25,050 nucleotides of DNA from PWXP01 sp034005525 (GTDB lineage: Bacteria; Planctomycetota; Planctomycetia; Pirellulales; Thermoguttaceae): assembly GCA_034005525.1 (NCBI GenBank), contig JAVEUP010000123.1, positions 1 through 25,050 on the forward strand, in the 5' to 3' direction. Position numbers and translations under genes: made by a program. The notes beneath the pieces were generated by a model. That model was not told where the DNA came from. It saw only the letters and a program-made list of their open reading frames with translations, and made no database searches. Shown here piece after piece: positions 16,308 to 22,690 of this stretch; the stretch's first letter is position 1; every line of letters begins with the position of its first letter.

Positions 16308-16541
16308 TCAGATACTTCGTTCAACGAGAATGCGGAGGTCGGCATCGGATCGGAGGCAGACCTTTCCACCTCCGATGCGGAGGATGCACGGGTTGCCGGT
16401 CCGGAACATTCGGATGCGGGAGCCTCCGCGCAAACCGAATTCTTCGAGACGATGCACGTCGTCGCAACGGCCGGTAATCCGGCTGACCGTTGCTGTTTCG
16501 CCTGCTATCAGTGATTCCAGGGGTACCGCTTTGTCGACCAT
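16308..16541 (-). CDS. feoA: Ferrous iron transport protein A
   Basis: The 77-residue protein is a FeoA, an SH3-like cytosolic partner of FeoB. Characteristic features are PLESLIAGETATVSRITG, the HRLEEFGLRGGSRIRM block and the final strand GGGKVCLRSDADLRILV. The length is normal. No strong Shine-Dalgarno sequence is seen before the ATG at 16541, yet the family begins at this point. It is the first gene of feoA-feoB-Cys-rich protein, only 11 bases before feoB. Iron-dependent repression by Fur is suggested by the dyad at 16578-16592, about 37 bases upstream. Confidence 0.93.
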   Translation of the reverse strand: MVDKAVPLESLIAGETATVSRITGRCDDVHRLEEFGLRGGSRIRMFRTGNPCILRIGGGKVCLRSDADLRILVERSI

Positions 16542-16574
16542 ACCGGGACATTCACGCAGTGAGGGGCTTCCTTA

Positions 16575-16603
16575 AATTGAGAATCAATCTCATCTTCAGG
16601 CAA
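16575..16603 (-). promoter_or_regulatory. feoA promoter with Fur-box-like operator
   Basis: TGAGAATCAATCTCA at 16578-16592 is a 7-1-7 dyad with one mismatched pair and is close to the Fur consensus TGATAATnATTATCA. It lies inside a candidate minus-strand promoter: TTGCCT (16598-16603) and TCAATT (16575-16580), spacer 17. Bound Fur-Fe(II) would block RNA polymerase, the expected control for a Feo operon. The operator match is good; the -10 is weak. Confidence 0.6.
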
Positions 16604-16703
16604 TTGTACTCTATGTCGGCAGGTGCGACAAGCGGTCGGCAAGCAAATCATACAGAAAGTGGAAATGCCGCCTCAACTGGCCACACAGGATAACCCATTC
16701 GAG

Positions 16704-16970
16704 CTATTCCTGCCGTTCTTCTTCATGTCCATTTTTGCCTTCGGACGGCCCGCCGGTCCTGCGGAGCGAGTAGGAGGCCAGTACGGAGCTGGTCACCGCG
16801 CTCCAGGGGCCGAACACAGCCGAGCCGAGCGCAGCGGCCGGGCTCTTCAGTACGTTCAAGGCCAGACCCGTGGCCATGCCGCCATTCTGAATACCGACCT
16901 CCTGGGCTACCGTGCGGCTATCGCGCCGGTCCAGGCCGGCGAGCCGGGCACAGCCATAACCGAGGGCGTA
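16704..16970 (-). pseudogene. C-terminal remnant of a bile acid:sodium symporter (BASS) family transporter
   Basis: On the minus strand from about 16970 the frame reads LGYGCARLAGLDRRDSRTVA, then QEVGIQNGGMATGLALNVLK, then an Ala-rich FGPWSAVTSSVLASY before the stop at 16704. The RTVAxEVGxQNGGMA core followed by an FGPW segment is typical of the last two membrane helices of BASS transporters. The preceding eight or so helices (over 200 residues) are absent. Upstream of 16970 the homology stops where the opposite-strand AraC domain begins. The frame stays open further upstream but encodes only antisense of AraC. It has no start of its own and is a dead fragment. I am fairly sure of the family. 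Confidence 0.6.
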
Positions 16971-16971
16971 G

Positions 16972-17252
16972 ACTTCCTGGCCCGGTTCGTCGCGAAGACC
17001 AGCCCGGGGCACCTCGCTCGCCTGTTCCGCGAACACTTCGATTGCAGCTTCACCGAGTACCTGCGCGAACTGCGAATGCACAAGGCGGTGAAGCTGCTCA
17101 CCGGCAGCACCCAGCCGATCGGGCACATCGCGGCGCTGGTCGGCTATGCCGATCCCTCGCGCTTCGCACAGCATTTCCGGCGCCGGTTCGGCATCTCGCC
17201 CCGCGCCTACCGGCAGCGGTTTGCGGAACGGCGGCGGGCTGGGGGGCCGTAG
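16972..17252 (+). pseudogene. AraC-family regulator reduced to its DNA-binding domain
   Basis: The last 93 residues of a longer open frame (from 16623) match the AraC/XylS double helix-turn-helix. FLARFVAKTSPGHLARLFRE is the first HTH with SFTEYLRELRMHKAVKLLTG as linker. IGHIAALVGYADPSRFAQHF is the second HTH and RRRFGISPRAYRQRF the signature end. Everything before residue 117 of the open frame does not resemble an AraC sensor domain and overlaps the antisense BASS remnant, so the N-terminal effector domain is lost. Since the frame is open upstream a stray fusion product is possible. It is more likely a pseudogene than an active regulator. Confidence 0.6.
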
Positions 17253-17307
17253 GGGAGGGGAATCGCGGGGTGGCGAGAGGGAGAGGGGAAAAACGGAAAA
17301 GGGGAAA

Positions 17308-17577
17308 TCAACCGTTATCCTCTGCGGTCTGCGGTGGCTCATTGCCTGCCACACGCAAGTAAAGTTTCGCCCTCCACTCGTTGTCCTGAAATGGGTCCAT
17401 CGAATGCAAAACATGGGGCTCCGGCAGCGACCACTCGCTTCCCTCGTCTTCGGCCGCCGGCGTTACCGTCACCATATACTGCAATCCTTGCCGAACGAGT
17501 TCGGCCATCGATATCTCTTTGCGCCTGGCAGCCCGTTGTGCGGCGTCGAAAAGCCAAATCGGCAATTGAATTTGCAT
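17308..17577 (-). CDS. Ribbon-helix-helix (CopG/Arc-like) antitoxin-type protein
   Basis: An 89-residue protein starting at 17577. The N-terminal strand MQIQLPIWLFDAAQ is followed by helices RAARRKEISMAELVRQGLQY, the usual ribbon-helix-helix layout where SMAELVRQGL forms the second helix. The C-terminal half (SLPEPHVLHSMDPFQDNEW) is the kind of acidic, Pro-containing tail with which VapB-like antitoxins wrap their toxin. However, no PIN-domain or other toxin gene follows on the minus strand, so it is solitary. AGAGG lies too close to the ATG to be an ideal ribosome-binding site, and translation may be coupled to the overlapping frame that starts at 17680. Confidence 0.6.
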   Translation of the reverse strand: MQIQLPIWLFDAAQRAARRKEISMAELVRQGLQYMVTVTPAAEDEGSEWSLPEPHVLHSMDPFQDNEWRAKLYLRVAGNEPPQTAEDNG

Positions 17578-17680
17578 TCCTCTGCGAGTCCCACAGCGCG
17601 GGCGGTTCGGCAGCCGTAGCAGCCGCGGCAAGGCTGCTCAAAAGGACTGCGGCAAGAAAGCGGTTCCAGTGAGTGTGCAT
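17339..17680 (-). pseudogene. Truncated secreted-protein start overlapping the RHH gene
   Basis: The ATG at 17680 has a good AGGAG upstream and encodes a convincing signal peptide (MHTHWNRFLAAVLLSSLAAA then TAAEPPALWDSQ). After about 45 residues the frame runs in a different phase across the whole RHH gene and becomes Arg/Gly-rich without any family resemblance. The likely explanation is the 5' end of a lost secreted-protein gene, or an uncoupled leader. Low certainty. Confidence 0.3.
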
Positions 17681-17744
17681 CGTCTGCTCTCCTCGGTTGC
17701 AGTTCGGTGTGTCGTTCCAAACGGTCGGTCCTGATCGCAAACTT

Positions 17745-17814
17745 AGTACTCAGTACCCAGTACCCAGTACCCAGTACCCAGTACCCAGTACTCAGTTCTC
17801 AGTTCTCAGTACCC
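17745..17814. repeat. Heptamer tandem repeat, ten copies of AGTACCC type
   Basis: Ten consecutive 7-base units are found: AGTACTC, five AGTACCC, AGTACTC, two AGTTCTC and AGTACCC. The repeat lies between the stop of the small lipoprotein gene (17844) and the signal-peptide frame (17680). Variation is limited to positions 4 and 6 of the unit. Confidence 0.95.
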
Positions 17815-17843
17815 AAGCCCCTTCCCCATCTCCCAACTCCCTC

Positions 17844-18242
17844 CTACGGCACATCAAAATTGAACGTGGCGTTGCCGGGCGGCAGGTCGACGGTGGTTTG
17901 GTATTCGGGAAAGAGGGCGTTGTCGCGCTGCTCGGTGGCTGGGGTGCCGTCGGTTCCGTAGATGGTAACCAGGTGCGGCCCGTCGACGGTGCCCAGGCCG
18001 CGGCGCGTGCGGTAGCGGCCGTTGCGAATCTCGGCCACGGCGCCGGGACCGGTGTTCGACTGCGCACCGTCGGGCGCGAACAAGATTCGGCCGCCGGGCA
18101 CGGGCTGCCCTTGGTACGTCACCTCGCCCGATATCTCGTGACGGCCCGGCCCGCCCCGGTCGCACCCGGCCGCCAGCACCGCCAGTGTCAGCAGCGCCCC
18201 GGCCGCCGCTCGCGATGCGGAAGTGATCGTCATCGTGTCCAT
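17844..18242 (-). CDS. Small lipoprotein with a carboxypeptidase-regulatory-like fold
   Basis: A 132-residue protein. The ATG at 18242 is chosen over that at 18251 because GGAGG lies nine bases before it and directly abuts the other. The lipobox LAAGC puts the lipidated Cys at 27. The mature part (ISGEVTYQGQPVPGGRILFA, then GAVAEIRNGRYRTRRGLGTV, ending in DLPPGNATFNFDVP) has the Gx(V/T)xxxGxPVPGG start of transthyretin-like or carboxypeptidase-regulatory-like domains. Such single-domain lipoproteins are very common in planctomycetes, often near DUF1559 pilin-like genes, although none is seen here. It probably sits on the periplasmic face; function unknown. Confidence 0.8.
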   Translation of the reverse strand: MDTMTITSASRAAAGALLTLAVLAAGCDRGGPGRHEISGEVTYQGQPVPGGRILFAPDGAQSNTGPGAVAEIRNGRYRTRRGLGTVDGPHLVTIYGTDGTPATEQRDNALFPEYQTTVDLPPGNATFNFDVP

Positions 18243-18276
18243 TAATATCATCCTCCGTGTGGTCTTTGGGTATCTT

Positions 18277-18496
18277 GTTAGAGTCCACGCGTTAGCGTGT
18301 CCATGTTGGAGTCCCGGCTTCAGCCGGCAAGGCACCTGCCGGAGTTCAAACTTCCGCCTGCGGAAACGCACCGGGATTCCCGAAAACACGCTAAAGCGTG
18401 AACTCCAACATTCGCACGCTAGAGCGTGAACTCCAACATTCGCACGCTAAAGCGTGAACTCCAACATTCGCACGCTAAAGCGTAAACTGCAACGGC
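18277..18496. repeat. Palindromic repeat element with 28-bp tandem units
   Basis: From about 18385 to 18496 four units of 28 bases (CGCACGCTAAAGCGTGAACT plus CCAACATT) follow each other; the last is degenerate. Each unit contains CACGCTAAAGCGTG, a 6-bp palindrome. The unit at 18413-18440 has one base changed in the centre only, so pairing is kept. An inverted unit stands at 18277-18312 and the shared 22 bases at 18307-18328 connect it to the 12558-12677 repeat. It fills the gap between the lipoprotein and the LamG gene and reaches within five bases of the LamG stop. Confidence 0.8.
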
Positions 18497-18500
18497 TGCA

Positions 18501-20276
18501 TCACGGCGTTGCCAGGGCCGAAATGGGGATAATGGCCATCTCGGCGCTGTTGCGGTTCGCGCCGCGCCCGCCGCAGTTCGAGTAAACCACGTACAGTTTG
18601 CCCTCGTGCTCCACCGCGTAGGGATACGACAACCGCGCGGCGGGGTGCGACTCGCCCGGGCCGTCGTGTACGGCGTCGCGGATGCGGTACACGGCAGAAA
18701 ACACCGGCTCGCCCGGCCGGGTGACGGCGATGGTCAGCGGCGAGCGCCGGTTGCCGCTGTCGGCCGTGGTGGTGCAAACCAGGTAATGCTGTCCCGTGCT
18801 GAGCGTGCCGGTGTACGGTTTGCTGGCGGCCATGGGCAAGTTGCTCGGTCCGGAGGGCGTCCACGTCCGCCCGTAATCGTCGCTGGTGGCGGCCAGCGCG
18901 TACGCGCGGCCGCCCCACCGCGAGACGTTCAGAATCCGGGCGCCGTCGACGATGACCGTCGACTCGCCCCACACGCGCGACACGCCGGGTGCCGCGCAAA
19001 TGACCACCATGTCCCACTGCGTCAGGTCTTCGCCGCGGCTGATGGCCACGGCCGGCAGGTGTTCGAGGTCGTACCCGCGGCCTACGCGGCAGCCCGACAT
19101 GATCCAATTGCCGTCGTCCATCTTCAACGGCTCCTGCATGGGCCAGAATCCCTCGCCCACCACCGCGCCTTGGGGCTGCCACTGCCCGGTCGCTTCGTCC
19201 AGCAGGTAGGCGCGGGTATGGGTCCGCTGGAAGTGGTTGTAGAAGGCTCCCATGAATGCCCAGAGCTTTCCATCATGCGAAAGAAATACCCCGTGGCTGA
19301 CGGCCAGGTTCTCTTCGCCCGGGTCCATGGTGAACACTTCGCCCCAGGTGTTGCCGCCATCGGGGCTCACCCGGCCGCGGGCTTCCTCGGTTTCGGTGTT
19401 CTCGCTTCCCTTGTTGTGTCCGAACGAGGCATACAGCTTACCCTTGTGCCAGCAGAGGGCCGCTCCGTGCAGCCAATTGTAACCGTCCACCTCGGGCTCG
19501 CGCTGTTTGATGACGCTGAAGGTCACGCCTTCGACCACGGGGATATCGTCGCTGGCAGGCAACTCGGCGCCGGCCCAAAGTTCGAACGGCTCTGGCAGCT
19601 TGGGCACCTCGTGCGTTGCGGCGACCGGCGTATACAACGCGGCCATCTCGTCCGCCGAAAGCGGCTTTGGCAGGAGCCGTGCTTCGTCCAGCGCTCCGAA
19701 CAGAGTTTGCCAAATGCGGCCGTTGTCGTTCACACCGCCGAAGGTCAACGGCGCGCCGGTCGAAACGATCGGCCGGGTCAGGGCAATTTGCCCGGCCCGC
19801 CGCCCGTTCACCCACAGTTCGGCCCGATCCGGCCGCATCACCACGCCTACATGATGCCAATGGCCCAGCTCAGGCGGTTCTTCGGCCTCCACCGTTTGCC
19901 AATCGTCCTGGCGGACGTACAGTCGAATCTCTCCGTCGCGATCGATCATGACGCCCCACTCGCGCTCACCGAGCGAGTAGCGGTTCTTCGCGGCGATCAT
20001 CTGCTGCCCGCGGTCCAAGGCATAGGGATTCACCCAGATGGCCAGCGTGAAGCCCTGCTCGCCGGCGGCAAGGCCCGCCGAATCGGCGACCTCCACGAGC
20101 GACTCGCCGTCGAGCAGCAGGCTGCTTTCCCGAATGCCGTCCGCTACGGTTGCCGTGCCGCGCACGGCAATCGACGCGTCGGTCGGCGAGTCGAGCGGCC
20201 AGTGATGCTCCGCCGCCGCCAGTGGCTGGCTCAGTAGCAAAGCAAAACAGATACCGGCGATGGTGATCGTCTTCAT
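18501..20276 (-). CDS. Secreted LamG and sialidase-like (BNR/Asp-box) protein
   Basis: The 591-residue protein has a signal peptide (1-22, ending LAAAE). Residues about 24-215 form a LamG/concanavalin-like jelly roll (HHWPLDSPT, FTLAIWVNPYALDRGQQMIAA, GHWHHVGVVMRPDRAELWVN, ALDEARLLPKPLSADEMAALY), likely a carbohydrate-binding domain. Residues about 245-590 look like a six-bladed sialidase-type propeller with Asp boxes SPDGGNTW (about 303) and TSDDYGRTW (about 464). The characteristic YRIRD...GESHP...LSYPYAVEHEGKLYVVYS end matches exo-alpha-sialidase-related proteins. Activity on sialic acid is not implied by this. It is monocistronic, with a candidate promoter at 20323-20350. Confidence 0.85.
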   Translation of the reverse strand: MKTITIAGICFALLLSQPLAAAEHHWPLDSPTDASIAVRGTATVADGIRESSLLLDGESLVEVADSAGLAAGEQGFTLAIWVNPYALDRGQQMIAAKNRYSLGEREWGVMIDRDGEIRLYVRQDDWQTVEAEEPPELGHWHHVGVVMRPDRAELWVNGRRAGQIALTRPIVSTGAPLTFGGVNDNGRIWQTLFGALDEARLLPKPLSADEMAALYTPVAATHEVPKLPEPFELWAGAELPASDDIPVVEGVTFSVIKQREPEVDGYNWLHGAALCWHKGKLYASFGHNKGSENTETEEARGRVSPDGGNTWGEVFTMDPGEENLAVSHGVFLSHDGKLWAFMGAFYNHFQRTHTRAYLLDEATGQWQPQGAVVGEGFWPMQEPLKMDDGNWIMSGCRVGRGYDLEHLPAVAISRGEDLTQWDMVVICAAPGVSRVWGESTVIVDGARILNVSRWGGRAYALAATSDDYGRTWTPSGPSNLPMAASKPYTGTLSTGQHYLVCTTTADSGNRRSPLTIAVTRPGEPVFSAVYRIRDAVHDGPGESHPAARLSYPYAVEHEGKLYVVYSNCGGRGANRNSAEMAIIPISALATP

Positions 20277-20322
20277 GGCAGGATGCTTTTCCGTTCTCTG
20301 TCGGGATTGTCCGTCTTGTCAG

Positions 20323-20350
20323 TGTATAATCGGGGGAAGAAATAAGGCAA
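20323..20350 (-). promoter_or_regulatory. Candidate promoter of the LamG/sialidase-like gene
   Basis: On the minus strand TTGCCT (20345-20350) and TATACA (20323-20328), both four of six to consensus, are spaced 16 bases, giving a leader of about 40 bases. On the plus strand the same region reads TATAAT at 20325-20330 but without a -35. Confidence 0.4.
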
Positions 20351-20531
20351 GACAATTCCGAATACGGCCTATTCCTGCGCGCGATTCGGCATAGAACCGC
20401 CGGAATCCGGCCGGCATCATGCTTCCGTTGGGCTGCGTTCAGTATCATTGCGTTAGTGTTCGGCAAGATTCTCTGGCAGACGCAGAAAGGCGATTCTGAA
20501 CGCGTGCGGATGCTTGCGGCGAGCGTGTCCC

Positions 20532-20720
20532 CGCCGGGCTCGTCCCGGCCGGGTTGATGACTGGCCAGCTACAGGCCGCACACGTGACGCACTTCGCTTC
20601 CCGCGCCGCCCCGGCCGCCGCCAAAGCGGCGGCCGGGGCGGCGCGGGAAGCATGAGGGTTCCTCCGCAACTCGGCGGTGGTAGCCGACCAGTCACGAATC
20701 CTCCGGGGCAAGCCCGGAGG
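20532..20720. repeat. REPIN-like double palindromic element, copy B
   Basis: It has the same layout as 7259-7403. Left hairpin 20533-20549 has stem GCCGGG/CCCGGC and loop CTCGT. TGACTGGCCAGCTACA follows at 20558-20573. A central 26-bp perfect stem (20596-20621 with 20626-20651) has loop CAAA. The inverted box TAGCCGACCAGTCA is at 20681-20694. The right hairpin at 20700-20720 has stem CCTCCGGG/CCCGGAGG with minus-strand loop CTTGC. It lies in the divergent region between the LamG gene and araB. The rest of 20277-20899 shows no gene. Confidence 0.7.
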
Positions 20721-20743
20721 TGAGCAGCGTGTGTAAACCGCAA

Positions 20744-20760
20744 CTTCCATGTGATGGAAG
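20744..20760. promoter_or_regulatory. Perfect dyad upstream of ribulokinase
   Basis: CTTCCAT and ATGGAAG with a three-base spacer form a perfect 7-3-7 dyad about 140 bases before the araB start. It could be an operator, but no regulator gene is adjacent and no promoter hexamers are clear nearby. Confidence 0.3.
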
Positions 20761-20899
20761 CTCCAAGCCAAACACGCCAGAAAAACTTGCCGCACACTCG
20801 CGTTACGTCCTCTTGACTTCTCGACGCTGCCAATCGACACTGGACCAGCGCCCAGCCGCTGTCGCGTCTGCCGGCCCATTTATGATCAAGGGACCACGT

Positions 20900-22690
20900 A
20901 TGGCCAAACTCAAAGAACCTCGTTTCTCACTTGGCGTCGATTTCGGCACCAATAGCGTTCGGGCACTGGTTGTCGATGCGGCCGACGGCGGCGAAGTGGC
21001 GTCGGCGGTGTTCAACTACCCGAGCGGGCAAGACGGCATTCTGCTGGACCCGAAGGACCCGAACCTGGCTCGGCAGAACCCGGCCGACTATATCGAGGGC
21101 TTCCGCCGGGCGGTGGCCGGTGCGGTGCGCGCAGCGAAGCGGGTGGACGGCTTCGACGCGGGTCGCGTGGTCGGCATCGGCATCGACACGACCGGCTCGA
21201 CCCCGCTGCCGGTCGACCGGTCCGGCCTGCCGCTTGCCCTGAAGGCCCGGTTTGCCACGAACCCGGCGGCGCAGGCGTGGCTGTGGAAAGACCACACCTC
21301 GCACGCCGAAGCGGCCGAGATGACCGACCTGGCCCGGCGGCGCGGCGAGCCGTACCTGGCCAAGTGCGGCGGCACGTACAGCAGCGAATGGTTCTGGTCG
21401 AAAATCCTCCACTGCAAACGCACCACGCCGAAGGTGTTCGACGCCGCCTTCGCCTGGGTGGAGCAGTCCGACTTCCTGCCCGCGTACGTCACCGGCAACC
21501 TCAACCCGGCCGCCATGCCGCGCAACATCTGCGCGGCCGGGCACAAGGCGATGTACGGGCATTGGTGGGGCGGGCTGCCGAGCCGCGAGTTCCTCGACGC
21601 GCTCGAGCCCGGCCTGGCTCGCGTGCGCGAAAGCTACGCCGCCGAGGCCGTCCCCGCCGACCGCAAGGCCGGCACGCTCGCGCCGGACCTGGCCAGGACA
21701 ACCGGTCTGCCCGAAGGCATTCCCGTGGCCGCGGGCATCCTCGACGCCCACGCGGGGGCGGTCGGGGCGGGCATCGCGCCCGGCCGGCTGGTGAAGATCA
21801 TCGGCACGAGCGCCTGCGACATGATCGTCGCGCCGCTGGGGGGACTGTCCCAATTTTCGCGGCACGGGGAACGGTCTACCCAATCGGCCACCGGTTCCGC
21901 CGCGAAAATGGGACTGTCCCCTTCCGGTATGCACGGCGCCAACCTGGCCGATATCCCCGGCGTGTGCGGCATGGTGCCGGGCGCCATCGTGCCGGGCATG
22001 TGGGGCCTGGAGGCGGGCCAGTCGGCCGTGGGCGATATCTTCAACTGGTTCGTCTCACACATGGCGCCGCGCCGCTACACGGCCAAGGGCGATCCGCACG
22101 CCAACCTCACCGCCGAAGCCCAACTGCTCAAGCCCGGCGAAAGCGGGCTGCTCGCGCTCGACTGGAACAACGGCAACCGCAACGTGCTGATCGATCCGCT
22201 GCTGACGGGCCTGCTGGCGGGCCAAACGCTGCACACGACCGCCGCGGAAGCCTACCGCGCATGGATCGAAGCGACGGCGTTCGGGGCGCTCAGCATCATC
22301 AACCGGCTCGAAGAATACGGCGTCGCCGTGCGCGAGGTAGTCGCTTGCGGCGGCATTGCCGAGAAGAACCCCTTCCTCATGCAGCTCTACGCCGACATAC
22401 TCAACCGGCCCATGAAACTCACCCGCTCCAGGCAGACGTGTGCGCTGGGCGCCGCCGTCTTCGGTGCGGTGGTCGGCGGCGCGTATCGGACGGTCGAGCA
22501 GGCGCAGCGCGCCATGACCGGCGTGGGCAAGACCGTGTACCGCCCGCGGAAGGCCGCAACGGCCGTCTATGCCGAGTTGTACGAGCTGTACTGCATTCTG
22601 CACGACGCCTTCGGCACGCCCCAGCCGCCCGGCGCGATGCACCATGTGATGAAGCGCCTCATCGCCATCCGGGACCGCGCCCGGCGGTGA
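20900..22690 (+). CDS. araB: Ribulokinase with in-frame palindromic insertion
   Basis: A 596-residue FGGY-family kinase. The start at 20900 has AAGGG seven bases upstream and gives the typical FSLGVDFGTNSVRALVVD phosphate-binding start. IGIDTTGSTPLPVD, LWKDHTSHAEAAEM, GGTYSSEWFWSKILH, DAHAGAVGAGIAPG and IIGTSACDMIV identify AraB, which phosphorylates L-ribulose on O5. GICG-type PGVCGMVPGAIVPG and GLEAGQSAVGDIFNWFV follow. Between these, residues about 314-342 (LGGLSQFSRHGERSTQSATG and the next residues) are not part of the family and are encoded by a palindromic repeat at 21840-21921. The length is about 30 residues over the usual 560. The insert sits in a surface loop region and may be tolerated. 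The stop abuts the stop of the convergent sulfatase. Confidence 0.9.
   Translation: MAKLKEPRFSLGVDFGTNSVRALVVDAADGGEVASAVFNYPSGQDGILLDPKDPNLARQNPADYIEGFRRAVAGAVRAAKRVDGFDAGRVVGIGIDTTGSTPLPVDRSGLPLALKARFATNPAAQAWLWKDHTSHAEAAEMTDLARRRGEPYLAKCGGTYSSEWFWSKILHCKRTTPKVFDAAFAWVEQSDFLPAYVTGNLNPAAMPRNICAAGHKAMYGHWWGGLPSREFLDALEPGLARVRESYAAEAVPADRKAGTLAPDLARTTGLPEGIPVAAGILDAHAGAVGAGIAPGRLVKIIGTSACDMIVAPLGGLSQFSRHGERSTQSATGSAAKMGLSPSGMHGANLADIPGVCGMVPGAIVPGMWGLEAGQSAVGDIFNWFVSHMAPRRYTAKGDPHANLTAEAQLLKPGESGLLALDWNNGNRNVLIDPLLTGLLAGQTLHTTAAEAYRAWIEATAFGALSIINRLEEYGVAVREVVACGGIAEKNPFLMQLYADILNRPMKLTRSRQTCALGAAVFGAVVGGAYRTVEQAQRAMTGVGKTVYRPRKAATAVYAELYELYCILHDAFGTPQPPGAMHHVMKRLIAIRDRARR
21840..21921. repeat. 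Palindromic (REP-like) repeat inside araB
   Basis: Left arm 21840-21862 (GGGGACTGTCCC then AATTTTCGCGG) and right arm 21900-21921 (CCGCGAAAATGGGACTGTCCC) are inverted copies with one substitution and one extra A. The 82 bases are translated without a stop as part of ribulokinase. It is not the same family as the REPIN-like elements at 7259 and 20532. Confidence 0.85.

Noticed and set aside
18385..18496. CRISPR array
   Set aside because: The 28-bp units are contiguous without spacers; this is a plain tandem repeat.
18606..20237. 543-residue plus-strand open frame
   Set aside because: Complete shadow of the LamG/sialidase-like gene, which has signal peptide, Asp boxes and a promoter.
20720..20899. 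N-terminal extension of ribulokinase from an ATG at 20720
   Set aside because: The first 60 residues have no resemblance to FGGY kinases; homology begins at MAKLKEPRFSLGVDFG with AAGGG in front.
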